Shown here piece after piece: positions 1-11,200 of a stretch of 64,000 nt of DNA. This stretch comes from Calditrichota bacterium (GTDB lineage Bacteria > Calditrichota > Calditrichia > Calditrichales > J004). Below the pieces are notes generated by a model, which saw only the letters and a list, made by a program, of their open reading frames with translations, did not search any database and was not told the origin of the DNA. Every line of letters begins with the position of its first letter. The stretch's first letter is position 1. The translations under genes were made by a program, and so were the position numbers. The stretch lies in NCBI GenBank assembly GCA_013112635.1, contig JABFGF010000002.1:744001-808000 (forward strand), given 5' to 3'.

Positions 1-848
1 ATGGTTTATCCTTTTGTGTAAATGGTGGTGAAACCTTTGGCCTGCTTGGACCAAACGGCGCCGGCAAAACAACCATGATGCGCATCATCATGAACATTAT
101 TAAGCCCGATCTGGGTGAAGTACTTTTTAATGGCGAACCTCGTGATAGTTTAAAGGCGCTGCATTTTGGCTATCTACCCGAAGAACGCGGCCTATATCCT
201 CGAGCTTCTGTTTTAGATGTGCTAGTCTATTTTGGAACACTAAATAATTTAAGCAAACGCAAAGCCGAAGTTGAAGCAATCCGCTATTTAGACCGTCTTG
301 GGTTAATTGATTTTGCAGACAGGCCTGTTAACCAACTTTCCAAAGGGATGCAGCAAAAGGTTCAGTTTATTGCCGCCTTTTTGCATGATCCGGATGTTCT
401 TATTTTAGATGAACCTTTTTCCGGTCTCGATCCAATCAATCAAATTGTTTTACGCGATATTCTTATCGAATATAAACAGAAGAAAAAAATCCTAATTATT
501 TCCACGCACCAAATGGAACTTGCGGAAAAATTGTGCGACCATATCTGCCTGATAAATAATGGCAATGTGGTAATTGACGGGGACTTGAAAAAAATAAAAC
601 GCACCCGGCGCGAAGATGCCTATTTAATTGAAGCCGATGAATTGAATTTTTTACATGATCTGGATGAAGTTGAAGTTTTAGAAGAAAACAACTCTGCTTT
701 TAAAATTAAAATGGTTAATAAAAAGTCTTCTGTCCAAGACCTTTTAAATAAAATCAACAAACGTTCAAGCATTCGCCGTTTTGAAATTGTTGAGCCTTCC
801 CTGCATGATATTTTTATAAAAATTATTCAAGATTCGGAGCATAGCTGA
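1..848 (+). CDS. ABC transporter ATP-binding protein (NatA-like), 5' end outside window
   Basis: The reading frame is open from base 3, so the gene begins upstream of the window; the first in-window ATG (75) lies after the Walker A motif and is not the start. Walker A (GPNGAGKTT) is encoded at 48-74. The signature LSKGMQQ, Walker B (LILDEPFSGLDP) and the switch histidine (STHQME) follow in normal order and spacing. After the nucleotide-binding domain there is a C-terminal extension of about 80 residues, as in many ABC-2-type exporters of the NatA/CcmA group. The permease gene starts one base after the stop, so the two are one operon and probably one export complex at the inner membrane. The substrate cannot be told from sequence. 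Confidence 0.93.
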   Translation, partial: GLSFCVNGGETFGLLGPNGAGKTTMMRIIMNIIKPDLGEVLFNGEPRDSLKALHFGYLPEERGLYPRASVLDVLVYFGTLNNLSKRKAEVEAIRYLDRLGLIDFADRPVNQLSKGMQQKVQFIAAFLHDPDVLILDEPFSGLDPINQIVLRDILIEYKQKKKILIISTHQMELAEKLCDHICLINNGNVVIDGDLKKIKRTRREDAYLIEADELNFLHDLDEVEVLEENNSAFKIKMVNKKSSVQDLLNKINKRSSIRRFEIVEPSLHDIFIKIIQDSEHS

Positions 849-849
849 T

Positions 850-2355
850 ATGAAAAATATATTTCGTATAGCACGCTGGGAGTTTTTATCCCGTGTAAAA
901 TCGCGCTCCTTCTTTTTTAATACATTTATATCTCCGCTGCTTTTTACAGCGATTTTTATCCTGCCAATCTATTTTTATAACTACCAACCGGAAGTCTCGG
1001 TAAAACTAATCGGTGTAATAGATTTGAGCGAAGGCCGGACCATGGGAGCCGAATTATCCAAGGAATTGAACCGTCAATCGCGCATGGAAAACAAGCTTTC
1101 AGAATATCAGGTTTATAATATTTCTGTAAAAAACTCAAAACCATACCAAATAATGGTTGAGGACTTTAGTGATATTAAAAACCAACTTGATTCGCTTTCT
1201 TCGCTGCATAATCAAATAAAAGTAGAACGAACCGGCTACTATAAAAATCGCGGTACACCAAACCGCCAATTTGCGCTGGATAAATCCTATGAAAGGTTGC
1301 GCGAGGTTCGCGAAGAGAAAGAATTGATTGAGATTGAAATGTACCGTTTTCAGACAGCGCTGGACAGTATGTATGAAAAAGTTGCTCGTATTTCTGCCGA
1401 CTCGATGATCATTTCAAACCTTTTAAATTCATACATGGTTTTTCCGGGAAATTTTGCAAAAACAGGTTTTACAGAATATCACTCCAAAAACCCGGGCGAT
1501 CTTCTCGATACGGACCGGCTTGAAAAAGTGATGCAAAATATTACCATCCGCAAAAGGATGATTGAAGCAAAAATTGAGCGCAATGAAATGCGGGATTTGT
1601 TGCGGCCAATCCATATGGAAAAATATAAAGTCAGCACCGAGGATCAGGAAGAGTGGAATATTTATGCTCAGTTTTATGGTCCTTTGATTGGTGTCTTTCT
1701 ACTTTTTATGGCCATTTTTACATCCGGCGGATATTTGTTTAGCGGTGTTTTGTTGGAAAAATCCAATCGTGTAATTGAGGTTTTACTATCCTATGCAACA
1801 AGCAACCAGATTATGGGCGGAAAAATTTTGGGTCTCGGTTCGCTGGGCTTGGTGCAAATACTAATTTGGTTTTTAATTACCGGCCTTTTTGTTTCTACCG
1901 GATTTGTTTCATCGTCGGGTTTGAGCTATTTAAACATGGAAAATGGGTTTTATTTTCTGCTTTATTTTTCATTGGGGTTTTTGTTTTACGGTGCTATTTT
2001 TATAACAATTGGAAGTGTTTTCCCAAATGAATATGATGCTCAGCAAATCAATCAGTTTTTACGTACCCTGGCCATTTTTCCCGTACTTTTATCATTACTT
2101 GTTTTATCAGAACCAAATTCCGGATGGATTAGAATATTGAGTTACATTCCTTTCTTAAGCCCATCTTTTATGATCTTGCGCATACCGCTTAGCTCTGTAG
2201 CTATTTCTGCTGATATTTATATAACAACTTTTATTATGATTTTTTCCATCGCAGCAACCATTTATATTGCCGGAAAACTGTTCCGGGTTACAACATTGAT
2301 GCAAGGCAAAAAACCTTCCTGGAATGAAATTGTATATTGGATTAAAAATGCATGA
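850..2355 (+). CDS. ABC-2 type transporter permease (NatB-like)
   Basis: A 501-residue protein with one N-terminal membrane helix (about residues 22-42), a long charged region with predicted helical content (about 45-270), and a cluster of about five hydrophobic helices (about 275-490). This is the layout of NatB/YhaP-type ABC-2 permeases. It begins one base after the stop of the ATPase gene, so translation is likely coupled. It would form the membrane channel for the preceding ATPase. Family assignment rests on topology and neighbour; the exported substrate (ion, peptide or drug) is unknown. About 120 bases without obvious features separate it from the next gene. Confidence 0.88.
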   Translation: MKNIFRIARWEFLSRVKSRSFFFNTFISPLLFTAIFILPIYFYNYQPEVSVKLIGVIDLSEGRTMGAELSKELNRQSRMENKLSEYQVYNISVKNSKPYQIMVEDFSDIKNQLDSLSSLHNQIKVERTGYYKNRGTPNRQFALDKSYERLREVREEKELIEIEMYRFQTALDSMYEKVARISADSMIISNLLNSYMVFPGNFAKTGFTEYHSKNPGDLLDTDRLEKVMQNITIRKRMIEAKIERNEMRDLLRPIHMEKYKVSTEDQEEWNIYAQFYGPLIGVFLLFMAIFTSGGYLFSGVLLEKSNRVIEVLLSYATSNQIMGGKILGLGSLGLVQILIWFLITGLFVSTGFVSSSGLSYLNMENGFYFLLYFSLGFLFYGAIFITIGSVFPNEYDAQQINQFLRTLAIFPVLLSLLVLSEPNSGWIRILSYIPFLSPSFMILRIPLSSVAISADIYITTFIMIFSIAATIYIAGKLFRVTTLMQGKKPSWNEIVYWIKNA

Positions 2356-2474
2356 CCGCTACGTTATATTCTCCACAAAAGAGATGTTGGTTTTGTTTAA
2401 TTAAAAAGCACAAATAAATTGCCTTTGCGTGCTTGCAACTCTAAATTTCTCGCTTACTTTATAAACTGAAAATA

Positions 2475-4418
2475 ATGCAAAAAAAAATCAGACAACTTGC
2501 CGCTATAATGTTTACTGATATGGTTGGTTATACTGCCATGATGCAAAGTGATGAAGAGCTGGCAAAAGCTAACCGTGACCGCCACCGGGAAGTATTGGAA
2601 AGAATTATAGCCGCACATTATGGCTTAATTCTTCAATATTATGGTGATGGGACGCTAAGTGTTTTTGGTAGTGCTGTCGAAGCCGCAGAAGCCGCCGTAG
2701 AAATTCAGCAGGAGCTGCAACAAGAACCCATAATTCCTTTACGGATTGGGATTCATGTTGGTGATGTAGCTTATGATGATGATGGCATATATGGTGATGG
2801 AGTAAACATTGCCTCGAGAATTGAAACATTGTCGGTACCGGGAAGTGTATTAGTCTCCGGTAAACTTTATGATGAAATAAAAAATCATTCCTCATTACCT
2901 GCAAAAGCACTTGGTAGCTTTAAATTTAAAAATGTGCAACGTCCCTTAAATTTGTATGCTCTTGGATCAGACAAGCTGCAGGTTCCCACAAAAGTAGAAT
3001 TAAAAGGCATAAATAACGAATCCTTACAAAGTATTGCAGTTTTACCATTTGTAAATATGAGCACGGATCCTGAAAATGAATTTTTTAGTGATGGCATTTC
3101 TGAAGAAATAATTAATGCTCTCACACGGATTGATGGGCTTCAGGTTACATCACGAACTTCTTCATTTGCGTTTAAGGGTAAAAATGAAGATGTAAGAGAA
3201 ATTGGGAAAACCCTTAATGTTGACAATGTTTTGGAAGGCAGTGTGCGCAAAGCCGGCAATCGAGTGCGCGTAACTGCACAGCTAATAAAGAGTATCGATG
3301 GCTACCATATCTGGAGTGAGGTTTATGATCGTGACCTGGAAGATATATTTGCCGTTCAGGATGAAATCTCGCGCAAAATTACCAATACCCTGCGCCAAAA
3401 ACTTTCTTCATCAGACGCCGACAAACCGCTGATTGAAACTAAAACAGAGAATATTGACGCCTATAATTTGTATCTAAAAGGGTTGTACTATTTTGATAAA
3501 TGGTCACCGGAAAACATTCGCAAAGCCATTGCTTGTTTTGAAGATTCTATCAAAAAAGATAATAGTTTTTCTTCTGCCTATGCCGGGCTGGCCTGGGCTT
3601 TTTCTTATATGGGCGCAACAGGCCAAATGAAGCCTAAAACAGCATTCCCAAAAGCAGAAAAATTTGCATACCTGGCTCTTGAAAAAGATTATCAAAATGC
3701 TGACTCTCATTCTGCTTTAGCATTGGTTAAATTCTTTTACACATTCGATTTTGACGGTGCTGAGAAATCATTTACCCAAGCCCTGAGACTAAATCCGGGG
3801 GCAGCAAAAATTAGGAATTTATATTCATGGTTTTTAGCAAGCACAGGAAAAAATGAAAAAGCTCTTGAGCAAATCCAAATAGCGGCAAAGCAAGATCCAC
3901 TATCTTTATCAATAATTACAACTCTGGCCATTGCATATGGCCACACAAAAAATTTTAAAAAAGCATTCGAACAGCTTGATCGCGCAATAGCCATAAACCC
4001 TGAATTTAGAAATGCAGTTGAAGCAAAAGGCTGGGTAAATTTATTTAAAGGAGAATATGATAAAGCGCTTTCATATTTTACCAAGTATCAAAAACTAACA
4101 GGCCACCCTTTAAAAGGTTTAACAGGGATAGGCTATGTTTATGCCCTAACCGGCAAAAAAGAAAAAGCACTGGAAATAATTGAAAAAATAAAACAGCGTG
4201 AAATTGAAGAACCTGAAGTTGTTCTTGACATGGATTTAGCATTAATTTTTCTCGGTTTACAAGATTTTGATAAAATGTTTGAGTATCTTAAGAAAGCTTT
4301 TGACCAACGGATTGGAATAATTTTTACTTTATCCAACGAAATTTGGAAAACGATTCATTCAGAGAAACGTTACCAGGAATTAATAAAACCTTTTGGATTA
4401 TCAACACTTTTGAAATAA
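2475..4418 (+). CDS. class III nucleotide cyclase domain + TolB/FlgO-like domain + TPR repeats
   Basis: A 647-residue soluble signalling protein with three parts. Residues 5-170 form a class III cyclase homology domain: the two metal-binding aspartates are present (FTDMVGYT, D15; YYGDG, D58), and so are the transition-state Asn and Arg (VNIASR, N111 and R115). Residues about 185-305 match the TolB-like/FlgO-like domain found behind many such cyclases (start SIAVLPFVNMS). Residues about 320-640 are tetratricopeptide repeats for protein contact. The residues that usually read the purine look changed: Q54 where cyclases have Lys, and G104 where many relatives have Asp. So catalysis is possible, but the nucleotide made is uncertain. 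The ribosome site before the ATG is weak. The TraB-like gene follows after 9 bases. Confidence 0.88.
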   Translation: MQKKIRQLAAIMFTDMVGYTAMMQSDEELAKANRDRHREVLERIIAAHYGLILQYYGDGTLSVFGSAVEAAEAAVEIQQELQQEPIIPLRIGIHVGDVAYDDDGIYGDGVNIASRIETLSVPGSVLVSGKLYDEIKNHSSLPAKALGSFKFKNVQRPLNLYALGSDKLQVPTKVELKGINNESLQSIAVLPFVNMSTDPENEFFSDGISEEIINALTRIDGLQVTSRTSSFAFKGKNEDVREIGKTLNVDNVLEGSVRKAGNRVRVTAQLIKSIDGYHIWSEVYDRDLEDIFAVQDEISRKITNTLRQKLSSSDADKPLIETKTENIDAYNLYLKGLYYFDKWSPENIRKAIACFEDSIKKDNSFSSAYAGLAWAFSYMGATGQMKPKTAFPKAEKFAYLALEKDYQNADSHSALALVKFFYTFDFDGAEKSFTQALRLNPGAAKIRNLYSWFLASTGKNEKALEQIQIAAKQDPLSLSIITTLAIAYGHTKNFKKAFEQLDRAIAINPEFRNAVEAKGWVNLFKGEYDKALSYFTKYQKLTGHPLKGLTGIGYVYALTGKKEKALEIIEKIKQREIEEPEVVLDMDLALIFLGLQDFDKMFEYLKKAFDQRIGIIFTLSNEIWKTIHSEKRYQELIKPFGLSTLLK

Positions 4419-4427
4419 GGATATTTA

Positions 4428-5612
4428 ATGAACGAAACTGAACGCGACTACGGGAGCGATGTTGAAATTGTTAATGTAGACGGACGCGAATATATCATTG
4501 TTGGAACAGCACATATTTCGCAGCAATCTGCCGATCTTGTACGCAAAGTTATAGAAAACGAAAAACCCGATACTGTTTGTGTTGAACTAGACCAGCAGCG
4601 TTACAAAGCATTACGGGAACAGAAAAAATGGGAAAACCTGGATCTTAAAACCGTTACCCGCCAAAAGCAACTGGCCACACTTTTAATAAACCTGCTATTG
4701 AGTTCATATCAAAAAAGACTCGGCAAAAAGCTTGGGGTTATGCCGGGAGTGGAGCTATTGGAGGCAACCAAGGTAGCCGATGAACATAAAATCCCGGTTG
4801 AATTATGCGATCGCGATGTAAGAATCACCATGCGTCGTGCATGGAACTCCCTTTCTTTTTTCAAAAAAATGCAATTAATGACATCCGGTGCCGCCGGCGC
4901 GTTTACAGACCAAGAGATTAGTGAAGAACAGTTGGCCGAAATCCGTAAAAAAGATGTACTAAATGAAATGATGAATGAGCTGGGCGAGGCTATGCCGGTT
5001 TTAAAAACAGTGTTAATTGATGAACGCGATAGTTACATAACCCAAAAAATGACTGAATCAAAAGGTGATAAGATTGTCAGCGTTGTTGGCGCCGGACATA
5101 TGGGCGGAATAAAAGAAGGCCTGTTAAACAACAAGAAAACCAATCTTGAAGAAATAGAGCAAATACCGCCGGCATCATCCGTGGCAAAAATAATAGGATG
5201 GGCAATTCCAATAATAATTATCGCCTCCATTTTTTATATTGGTTACGACAAAGGTTTGGCGCAGGCTGGAGATAACGCCTTGTTTTGGTTTTTAGCCAAC
5301 GGCATACCAAGTGCATTAGGCGTGTTAATTGCTTTGGGGCATCCTTTTGCAGTTCTGTCTGCTTTTGTGGGCGCTCCTTTTACAAGCTTAACACCACTGA
5401 TAGGAGCGGGCTATGTGGCCGCTTTTGTTCAGGCATATTTTAAGCCCCCTTTGGTTCACGAATTCAGGAGTGTAATGGATGATGCCGGTGAAGTAAAAAA
5501 ATGGTGGGCTAATAAGGTACTGCGTGTTTTCCTTGTTTTTATTTTATCCTCTTTAGGAAGTGTGCTTGGCACCTATGTAGGAGCATATGAAATAATTTCT
5601 AACTTATTTTAA
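4428..5612 (+). CDS. TraB/PrgY family membrane protein
   Basis: A 394-residue protein of the TraB/GumN/PrgY family. The N-terminal domain has the early GTAHIS motif and the later GAGHMGGI motif; these conserved Gly/His elements resemble those of the erythromycin-esterase/Tiki-like protease clan. The C-terminal third has four hydrophobic stretches (about residues 248-270, 280-300, 305-332 and 365-388), as in PrgY-type proteins of bacteria and archaea. In enterococci PrgY limits pheromone activity; the role elsewhere is unknown. It starts with an AAGGAT ribosome site 9 bases after the cyclase gene and may be co-transcribed with it. The efflux operon follows 15 bases downstream. Confidence 0.85.
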   Translation: MNETERDYGSDVEIVNVDGREYIIVGTAHISQQSADLVRKVIENEKPDTVCVELDQQRYKALREQKKWENLDLKTVTRQKQLATLLINLLLSSYQKRLGKKLGVMPGVELLEATKVADEHKIPVELCDRDVRITMRRAWNSLSFFKKMQLMTSGAAGAFTDQEISEEQLAEIRKKDVLNEMMNELGEAMPVLKTVLIDERDSYITQKMTESKGDKIVSVVGAGHMGGIKEGLLNNKKTNLEEIEQIPPASSVAKIIGWAIPIIIIASIFYIGYDKGLAQAGDNALFWFLANGIPSALGVLIALGHPFAVLSAFVGAPFTSLTPLIGAGYVAAFVQAYFKPPLVHEFRSVMDDAGEVKKWWANKVLRVFLVFILSSLGSVLGTYVGAYEIISNLF

Positions 5613-5627
5613 TAATGTTGTGGGGAC

Positions 5628-7046
5628 ATGATGATCCGTCAGAAAGAAATCTGCACTCTATCAATAATTTTTTTCTGCTTGTTTTTTATTACACATATAA
5701 ATGCCCAGAATAATGATATTTCCAACGGAGAAGAAAATCCGGTTTTCCTGACAATGAATGGCGCCATCTCACGGGCACTCTCTTTAAATAGCCAGGTAAA
5801 AGCAAGCAGCTATGCTGTAAAAAAAGCAGATTGGGATAAACTATACGCCTGGACGCTTCTATTTCCAACCATCAGTTTTAATTCCAATTATACATGGATT
5901 GATGACAGTACTTTCGCTCTACGTGATTTTAGCCGCTACTTTCAAGATCCAAACTCACCTTTTCAAATTCCACAAACTGTCTTTCAGGAATCTTACTACA
6001 GTTCTTTAGATTTGAATATGCCAATCTTCCGAGGTTCTCTTTTAAATGGTTTATCAATCGCCGGATCGAATCAGGAAATGGCTGTTGAAATGGGTGAATC
6101 AACACGTAGAAATATTATCTTTACAACGGTCAGCAGCTATTTAAATAAATTAAAGGCCGAAGAAATTTTAAGACTGCAAAAAGAATATCTGAATCTTTCA
6201 AAATTGAATTACGAAAAATCCGAAAGACTTTATAACGCCGGGAGAGCCTCTAAAACAGAATCTTTACGCTGGAAGGTTGAATACCAAAAACAAAAAGTGA
6301 CAGTGGTTAGCAGTGAGTCTGGCTTGCGAACTGCGAACGCTTTTTTGAACCGGGTTTTAAATATTGATATGCAAAAGAGTTTGAAAACTGAAAACCTGAT
6401 CCCGGAAAAAATAGATCGTGAAAGTAAGCATTTAATTTCTTTAAGTGATGAAGAAATCATTGCTATGGGTCAGCTTGATAATGATAAACTGATAAAAGCC
6501 AATGCATCATTAAAGGCAGGAAAGCTTGGAGAAGAGATCAGTTATTTACAATACCGAAACTCTTACGCTTCATTTATGCCCGATATTTCCCTGACATATT
6601 CCCATGCCTGGCGGGAAAACAGTACCATCGATCTTGATGATTATTCACCCAAAACTTTGATGGTAAATTTTTCGCTACCACTGTTTAACAGCTTTCAGGA
6701 TTACACCCAGCTAAAATCCGCCTATTATGAATACAAAAAAAACCAGGAAGATTTTAACGATCAGTTACAAAATACACGCTATGTCATTACTGAAACTATT
6801 AACAAGGTAATCAATCAAAAAACTCAAATTGAGCTCGCCAGACTTAATATAGAATATACGGAAGCAAACTATACCACGGTGGAAAAGCAAAAGGACCGAG
6901 GGCTAATTTCCAATATTGATTTTATTGATGCCAAATTAAATATGCAAAATGCGCGGCTTGAAATGATCAATAATCAATACGATTTCGTTTCATCTATGGT
7001 TGAGCTTTATTACCTGGTTGGTAAATTAGAGACACTTATAAAATGA
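5628..7046 (+). CDS. TolC-family outer membrane efflux protein
   Basis: A 472-residue outer-membrane channel of the TolC/OEP family. It has an N-terminal signal sequence (hydrophobic residues about 8-25, ending INAQN) followed by two long, Gln/Asn/Lys-rich helical repeat halves, as expected for TolC protomers (for example the segments around residues 170-230 and 380-460). It is first in a three-gene set with a membrane fusion protein and an RND pump, so it likely forms the outer-membrane exit duct of a tripartite efflux complex. The start at 5628 follows a GGGGAC ribosome-like sequence; a second ATG directly follows, so the start is ambiguous by one codon. Confidence 0.92.
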   Translation: MMIRQKEICTLSIIFFCLFFITHINAQNNDISNGEENPVFLTMNGAISRALSLNSQVKASSYAVKKADWDKLYAWTLLFPTISFNSNYTWIDDSTFALRDFSRYFQDPNSPFQIPQTVFQESYYSSLDLNMPIFRGSLLNGLSIAGSNQEMAVEMGESTRRNIIFTTVSSYLNKLKAEEILRLQKEYLNLSKLNYEKSERLYNAGRASKTESLRWKVEYQKQKVTVVSSESGLRTANAFLNRVLNIDMQKSLKTENLIPEKIDRESKHLISLSDEEIIAMGQLDNDKLIKANASLKAGKLGEEISYLQYRNSYASFMPDISLTYSHAWRENSTIDLDDYSPKTLMVNFSLPLFNSFQDYTQLKSAYYEYKKNQEDFNDQLQNTRYVITETINKVINQKTQIELARLNIEYTEANYTTVEKQKDRGLISNIDFIDAKLNMQNARLEMINNQYDFVSSMVELYYLVGKLETLIK

Positions 7047-7076
7047 GCAAGAGTTATGCTTTTGGGAGAAAGAATA

Positions 7077-8180
7077 ATGAAACCATTGTTGATAATTTTT
7101 TTTACTTTATTACTTTTTTCATGTGAAGAAAATAATTCGCCAGATCAGAACGAAGAATTAATAGTTGATAAAGAACCTGCAAAACCACAGCTGGTTGTCC
7201 CTGTAGAAGTTTCAATCGTAAAATATGAAATCGTCAAACAAAGCATTCCTTTGACTGGCATATTACAGCCAATATCTGCCATTGATATTATTTCCGAAAC
7301 CAGCGGGAAAGTACAACAAATATTTAGAAATCTTGGCGATCCCGTTTCAACCAGAGATACACTTGCCAGAATTGATGACCGTGTTCCACTAAGCCAGTAT
7401 CACCAAGCTCAGGCACAAGTTCTTTCTGCAAAAAACAATTTGGATATTGCAAAATTAAATCTTAGTAGCGATAAAGATTTATTTGAAAGTGGTGATATTT
7501 CCAAACTCGAATTTGAAAACACCTTACTCGCGGTAAAAACTGCAGAAGCTAATCACCTATCAGCCTTGGCCAGCTTGAGCTTATCAGAAAAATCATTTCT
7601 TGATACACGCATAACTTCCCCAATATATGGAGAAATCTCACGAAAACACATCGATCCCGGCACTATGGTAAATATTGGGATGAACCTGTTTCGGGTTGTT
7701 GATTATAGTACACTAAAAATAGAAATCGGCGTATCGCAAAAGCTTATCAGCCTAATTAATGTAGGAAGCCCTGCAAAAATAACTATTTCCGCGCTGAATG
7801 GTTTAACCGTTGAAGGCAAAGTTCGCCACATTTCGCCTCAGGCCGATGAACAGACAGGTACATTTTTAGTAGAGATCCATATTCCGAACAATGCCAAGCA
7901 AATGAAAGCAGGAATGACAGTGAGCATAGAGTTGACAATAACAAGTGACGACGAGAAAATCGTTATTCCCAATCACGCTTTGGTTACAAAGAATGGCAAT
8001 TCATTTGTTTACAAAATTGAAAATGGAAAAGCCCAAATAACCGAGGTTCATCTTAGTAATTCAATCGGTTCAAAAACAATTATTGAAAGTGGGATTTCAC
8101 AGGGTGATTCGATTGTTGTTGTTGGGTTGAAAAGTCTTGGAATGAATACTCCTGTTTTAATCGAAACTGTTCATGAGTAG
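7077..8180 (+). CDS. RND efflux membrane fusion lipoprotein (HlyD/AcrA-like)
   Basis: A periplasmic adaptor of about 367 residues. The start is placed at 7077 rather than the upstream ATG at 7056, because GGGAG lies at normal spacing before 7077 and this start gives a clean lipoprotein signal (lipobox LFSC, Cys16, followed by Glu-Glu). The order is fusion-protein standard: a biotinyl-lipoyl half (about residues 60-100), an alpha-hairpin (about 105-170), the second lipoyl half (DTRITSPIYGEIS), a beta-barrel domain and a membrane-proximal domain. It sits between the TolC-type and RND genes and should link them across the periplasm. Pump substrate is not predictable from this gene. Confidence 0.93.
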   Translation: MKPLLIIFFTLLLFSCEENNSPDQNEELIVDKEPAKPQLVVPVEVSIVKYEIVKQSIPLTGILQPISAIDIISETSGKVQQIFRNLGDPVSTRDTLARIDDRVPLSQYHQAQAQVLSAKNNLDIAKLNLSSDKDLFESGDISKLEFENTLLAVKTAEANHLSALASLSLSEKSFLDTRITSPIYGEISRKHIDPGTMVNIGMNLFRVVDYSTLKIEIGVSQKLISLINVGSPAKITISALNGLTVEGKVRHISPQADEQTGTFLVEIHIPNNAKQMKAGMTVSIELTITSDDEKIVIPNHALVTKNGNSFVYKIENGKAQITEVHLSNSIGSKTIIESGISQGDSIVVVGLKSLGMNTPVLIETVHE

Positions 8181-8224
8181 GATAAAACCTAGTACACTGT
8201 AATGAAATATTTTAGGAAAACTCC

Positions 8225-11200
8225 ATGAATATCTCTGATTTCTCCGTAAAAAATCCCGTGCTAATAAACCTTTTGATGGTCGGCATTATCATATTTGGTA
8301 TAATTACATTTCTTAGAATGCCAACCGAACTAAACCCCGAAGTTAGTTTTAATTGGGTTTTTGTTACTGTTACATATCCTGGAGCCTCCCCTGAAGAATG
8401 TGAAAATTTCATAGTTGATCCAATTGAGGCAGAAATCCAGGACATCGATAATATTTCTGAAATTCAATCAAACTCCGGAGAAGGATTTGGCTTTATTATG
8501 GTCAAATTCGAAGACATGTCCGATAGTGATTTTCGAGAACATTTTACGGATTTGAAAGCCGAAGTGGATAAAGTGGATATTCCCGATGATGCCGATGATC
8601 CAATCGTAGATGATTTTGGTAGTGGTGATTTTATGCCGGTGATCACCATAAACATGTCTTACGAAATCCCTGAGGACAACGCTCAACTTATTGCTGATGA
8701 CCTTGAAAAAGATTTGCAGGACCTGCCCGGTGTGGCAAAAGTGCAGGTATCCGGTTTGGCCAAGCGTGAAATTTGGATTGAAGTAGATCCGGTTAAATTG
8801 AACGCACTCAATATAACATTTAATGAAATTGTTGCTGCACTAATGGCCCGTAATATCAATATTCCCGGGGGCAACATTTCTTTTGGGAAAACCGAATATG
8901 TAATCCGTTCCCTGGGAGAATATACATCCGTTGCTGAAATTGAAAACAGCATACTTCGTACATCAGGAAATGGTGATTATATAAAAATTTCTGATGTTGC
9001 AAAAGTTCAGGACCGCCGGGAAGAAGCTAATATCCTTTCCCGAATGAATAATGCCCCATCAATAACATTTTCAATGTCCAAAAAAAGTAATGCCAACTCA
9101 ATAGATGTTATTGATGACATAAAGGATCTTGTCAAAAAATATGAAGATAAAGTACCGGATGGAATTGAATTTAGCTGGTCCAATGACAATTCTGTTTATA
9201 TTCTCAGGGTAATAAATGTACTTCGCAATAATGCCATCACTGGGATGGTTCTTATTTTCCTGGTCCTTATGGTTTTCCTTGGAAAAGGAAATGCGCTGCT
9301 TGCCTCTTTAGGCATTCCAATCTCATTTTTTGTGGCGTTCATTTTAATGGATGCTTTTGGTTATTCACTGAATGGCAATACACTTTTTGCCCTGGTAATG
9401 GTGCTCGGTATTATTGTCGATGATGCCATCATTGTTGTCGAGAACTGCCATCGGTACCGGCTTTTGGGATACAATTCCTTCGAATCTGCGGTTCGTGGTA
9501 CAAGTGAAGTGGTCACTCCAATTCTATCGTCGATCGGGACAAATATTGCCGCTTTTTTACCTCTGATTTTATTGCCCGGAATTATGGGAAAATTTATGCG
9601 GGTTATCCCCGTCGTCTTCGCACTTGCATTAATTGCTTCCATGTTCGAGGCGTTTTTGTTACTTCCTTCCCACTATGCCGATTGGACAACAAAATCCAAA
9701 ACACATAAAAAAGGCGAAAAACCTTTCTTTAAAAAACTACGAATTAAATACAGCCACATGCTTATTCGGGTTCTTCGTAGGCGTTATATCGTTCTTGTCC
9801 TGCTCGTCCTTATTTTTGGTGGATCATTTAGTATAATTGGCCTTGTTGGTGTTGAAATGTTTGGCGATGAAGACTTCGATCAATTCCGGGTTTTAGTCAG
9901 AATGCCGGAGGGGACCAGTTTGCAGGAAACTGACCGTGTCATGAAAAAGTTTGAGGATCAGGCAAACCTGCTTGACAAATCAAACATCCAAACAATGGTT
10001 TCTAACATTGGCCTTCTCCAGGGTCAGGAAGAGTGGGTGACACGAAAAAGTGTTGCACAACTCATTCTTGAATTAACTCCTCAAGAAAAAAGAATTGCTG
10101 ATATTGATGAGATTTTAAATGACCTCAGAGAAAAAACTAAAAATATTAGTGGTCCGATTAGTGTGGTTTATGAGAAAGTTAGCGGAGGTCCACCCGTTGG
10201 GAAACCAATATCAATAAAGGTTCAGGGAAAATATCTGGATGACATAAAAAAAGCTTCTTTGGCGTTACAAGACTCTATAAAAAAACTAACCGGCGCTTAT
10301 GGAATTGCGGATGATTTTCCTCCCGGTAAACAGGAAATACGTATCAAAGTTAATGAAGAAAAAGCTGCCTTATTTGGGTTTAATACGCAATATGTCTCTA
10401 TGATTGTTCGCTCTGCGTTCGATGGCGTCAAAGCCGGTGAATACAGGGATGGCGATGATGAAATTGATATGATAGTAAAATATAATTCCAAACATCGTTC
10501 TTCTGTAGATGATGTTCTTAACCTCAAAGTATCTAATGCAAATGGGCAAACTGTTGCACTAAGCGATATAGTTAGTTTCGAAATTAAACCCGGCCCGACC
10601 CAAATAAATCGTTTTGATCAAAAACGGACTATTATGGTTACAGGTGAAATTAATGAAAATATAACAACGCTTGATAAAATTAATGATAAAATTGTTGACC
10701 TGTTTCCTATGTTAGAGCAAAAGTTTTCCGGAGTAACATTCAGCGTTGGTGGACAGTATGAGGAATTCCAAAACACCTTTGATAACATCAGTTCTCTTTT
10801 TGCATTAAGCCTTGTTCTCGTTTTTCTAATATTGGGAACCCAGTTTAACTCATATTCACAGCCATTGATTATAATGACTTCTGTACCATTTGCAATAATT
10901 GGTGCGATGCTGGGTCTTCTAATTTCAGGAAATCCATTCAGTATTGCTGCAATGTACGGATTTGTGGCCCTTGCAGGCATTGTTATAAACGATGCCATTG
11001 TAATGATTGACTTTTTAAACAAACGCCGCAACGGAAAAAATACGACTGTTTTTCAATATTGGCGCAGTATTATTAATGCCGGCCGTTTACGTTTACGTCC
11101 GATTATTTTAACATCGCTAACAACAATTTCCGGATTGATCCCGATGGCTTTTGGGATTGGCGGTAAATCAAATCTTTGGTCACCACTGGCAAATGTTATT

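Noticed and set aside
2605-2910. His-rich frame opposite the cyclase domain
   Set aside because: Antisense shadow of Asp/Asn codons in the cyclase gene; no start signal.
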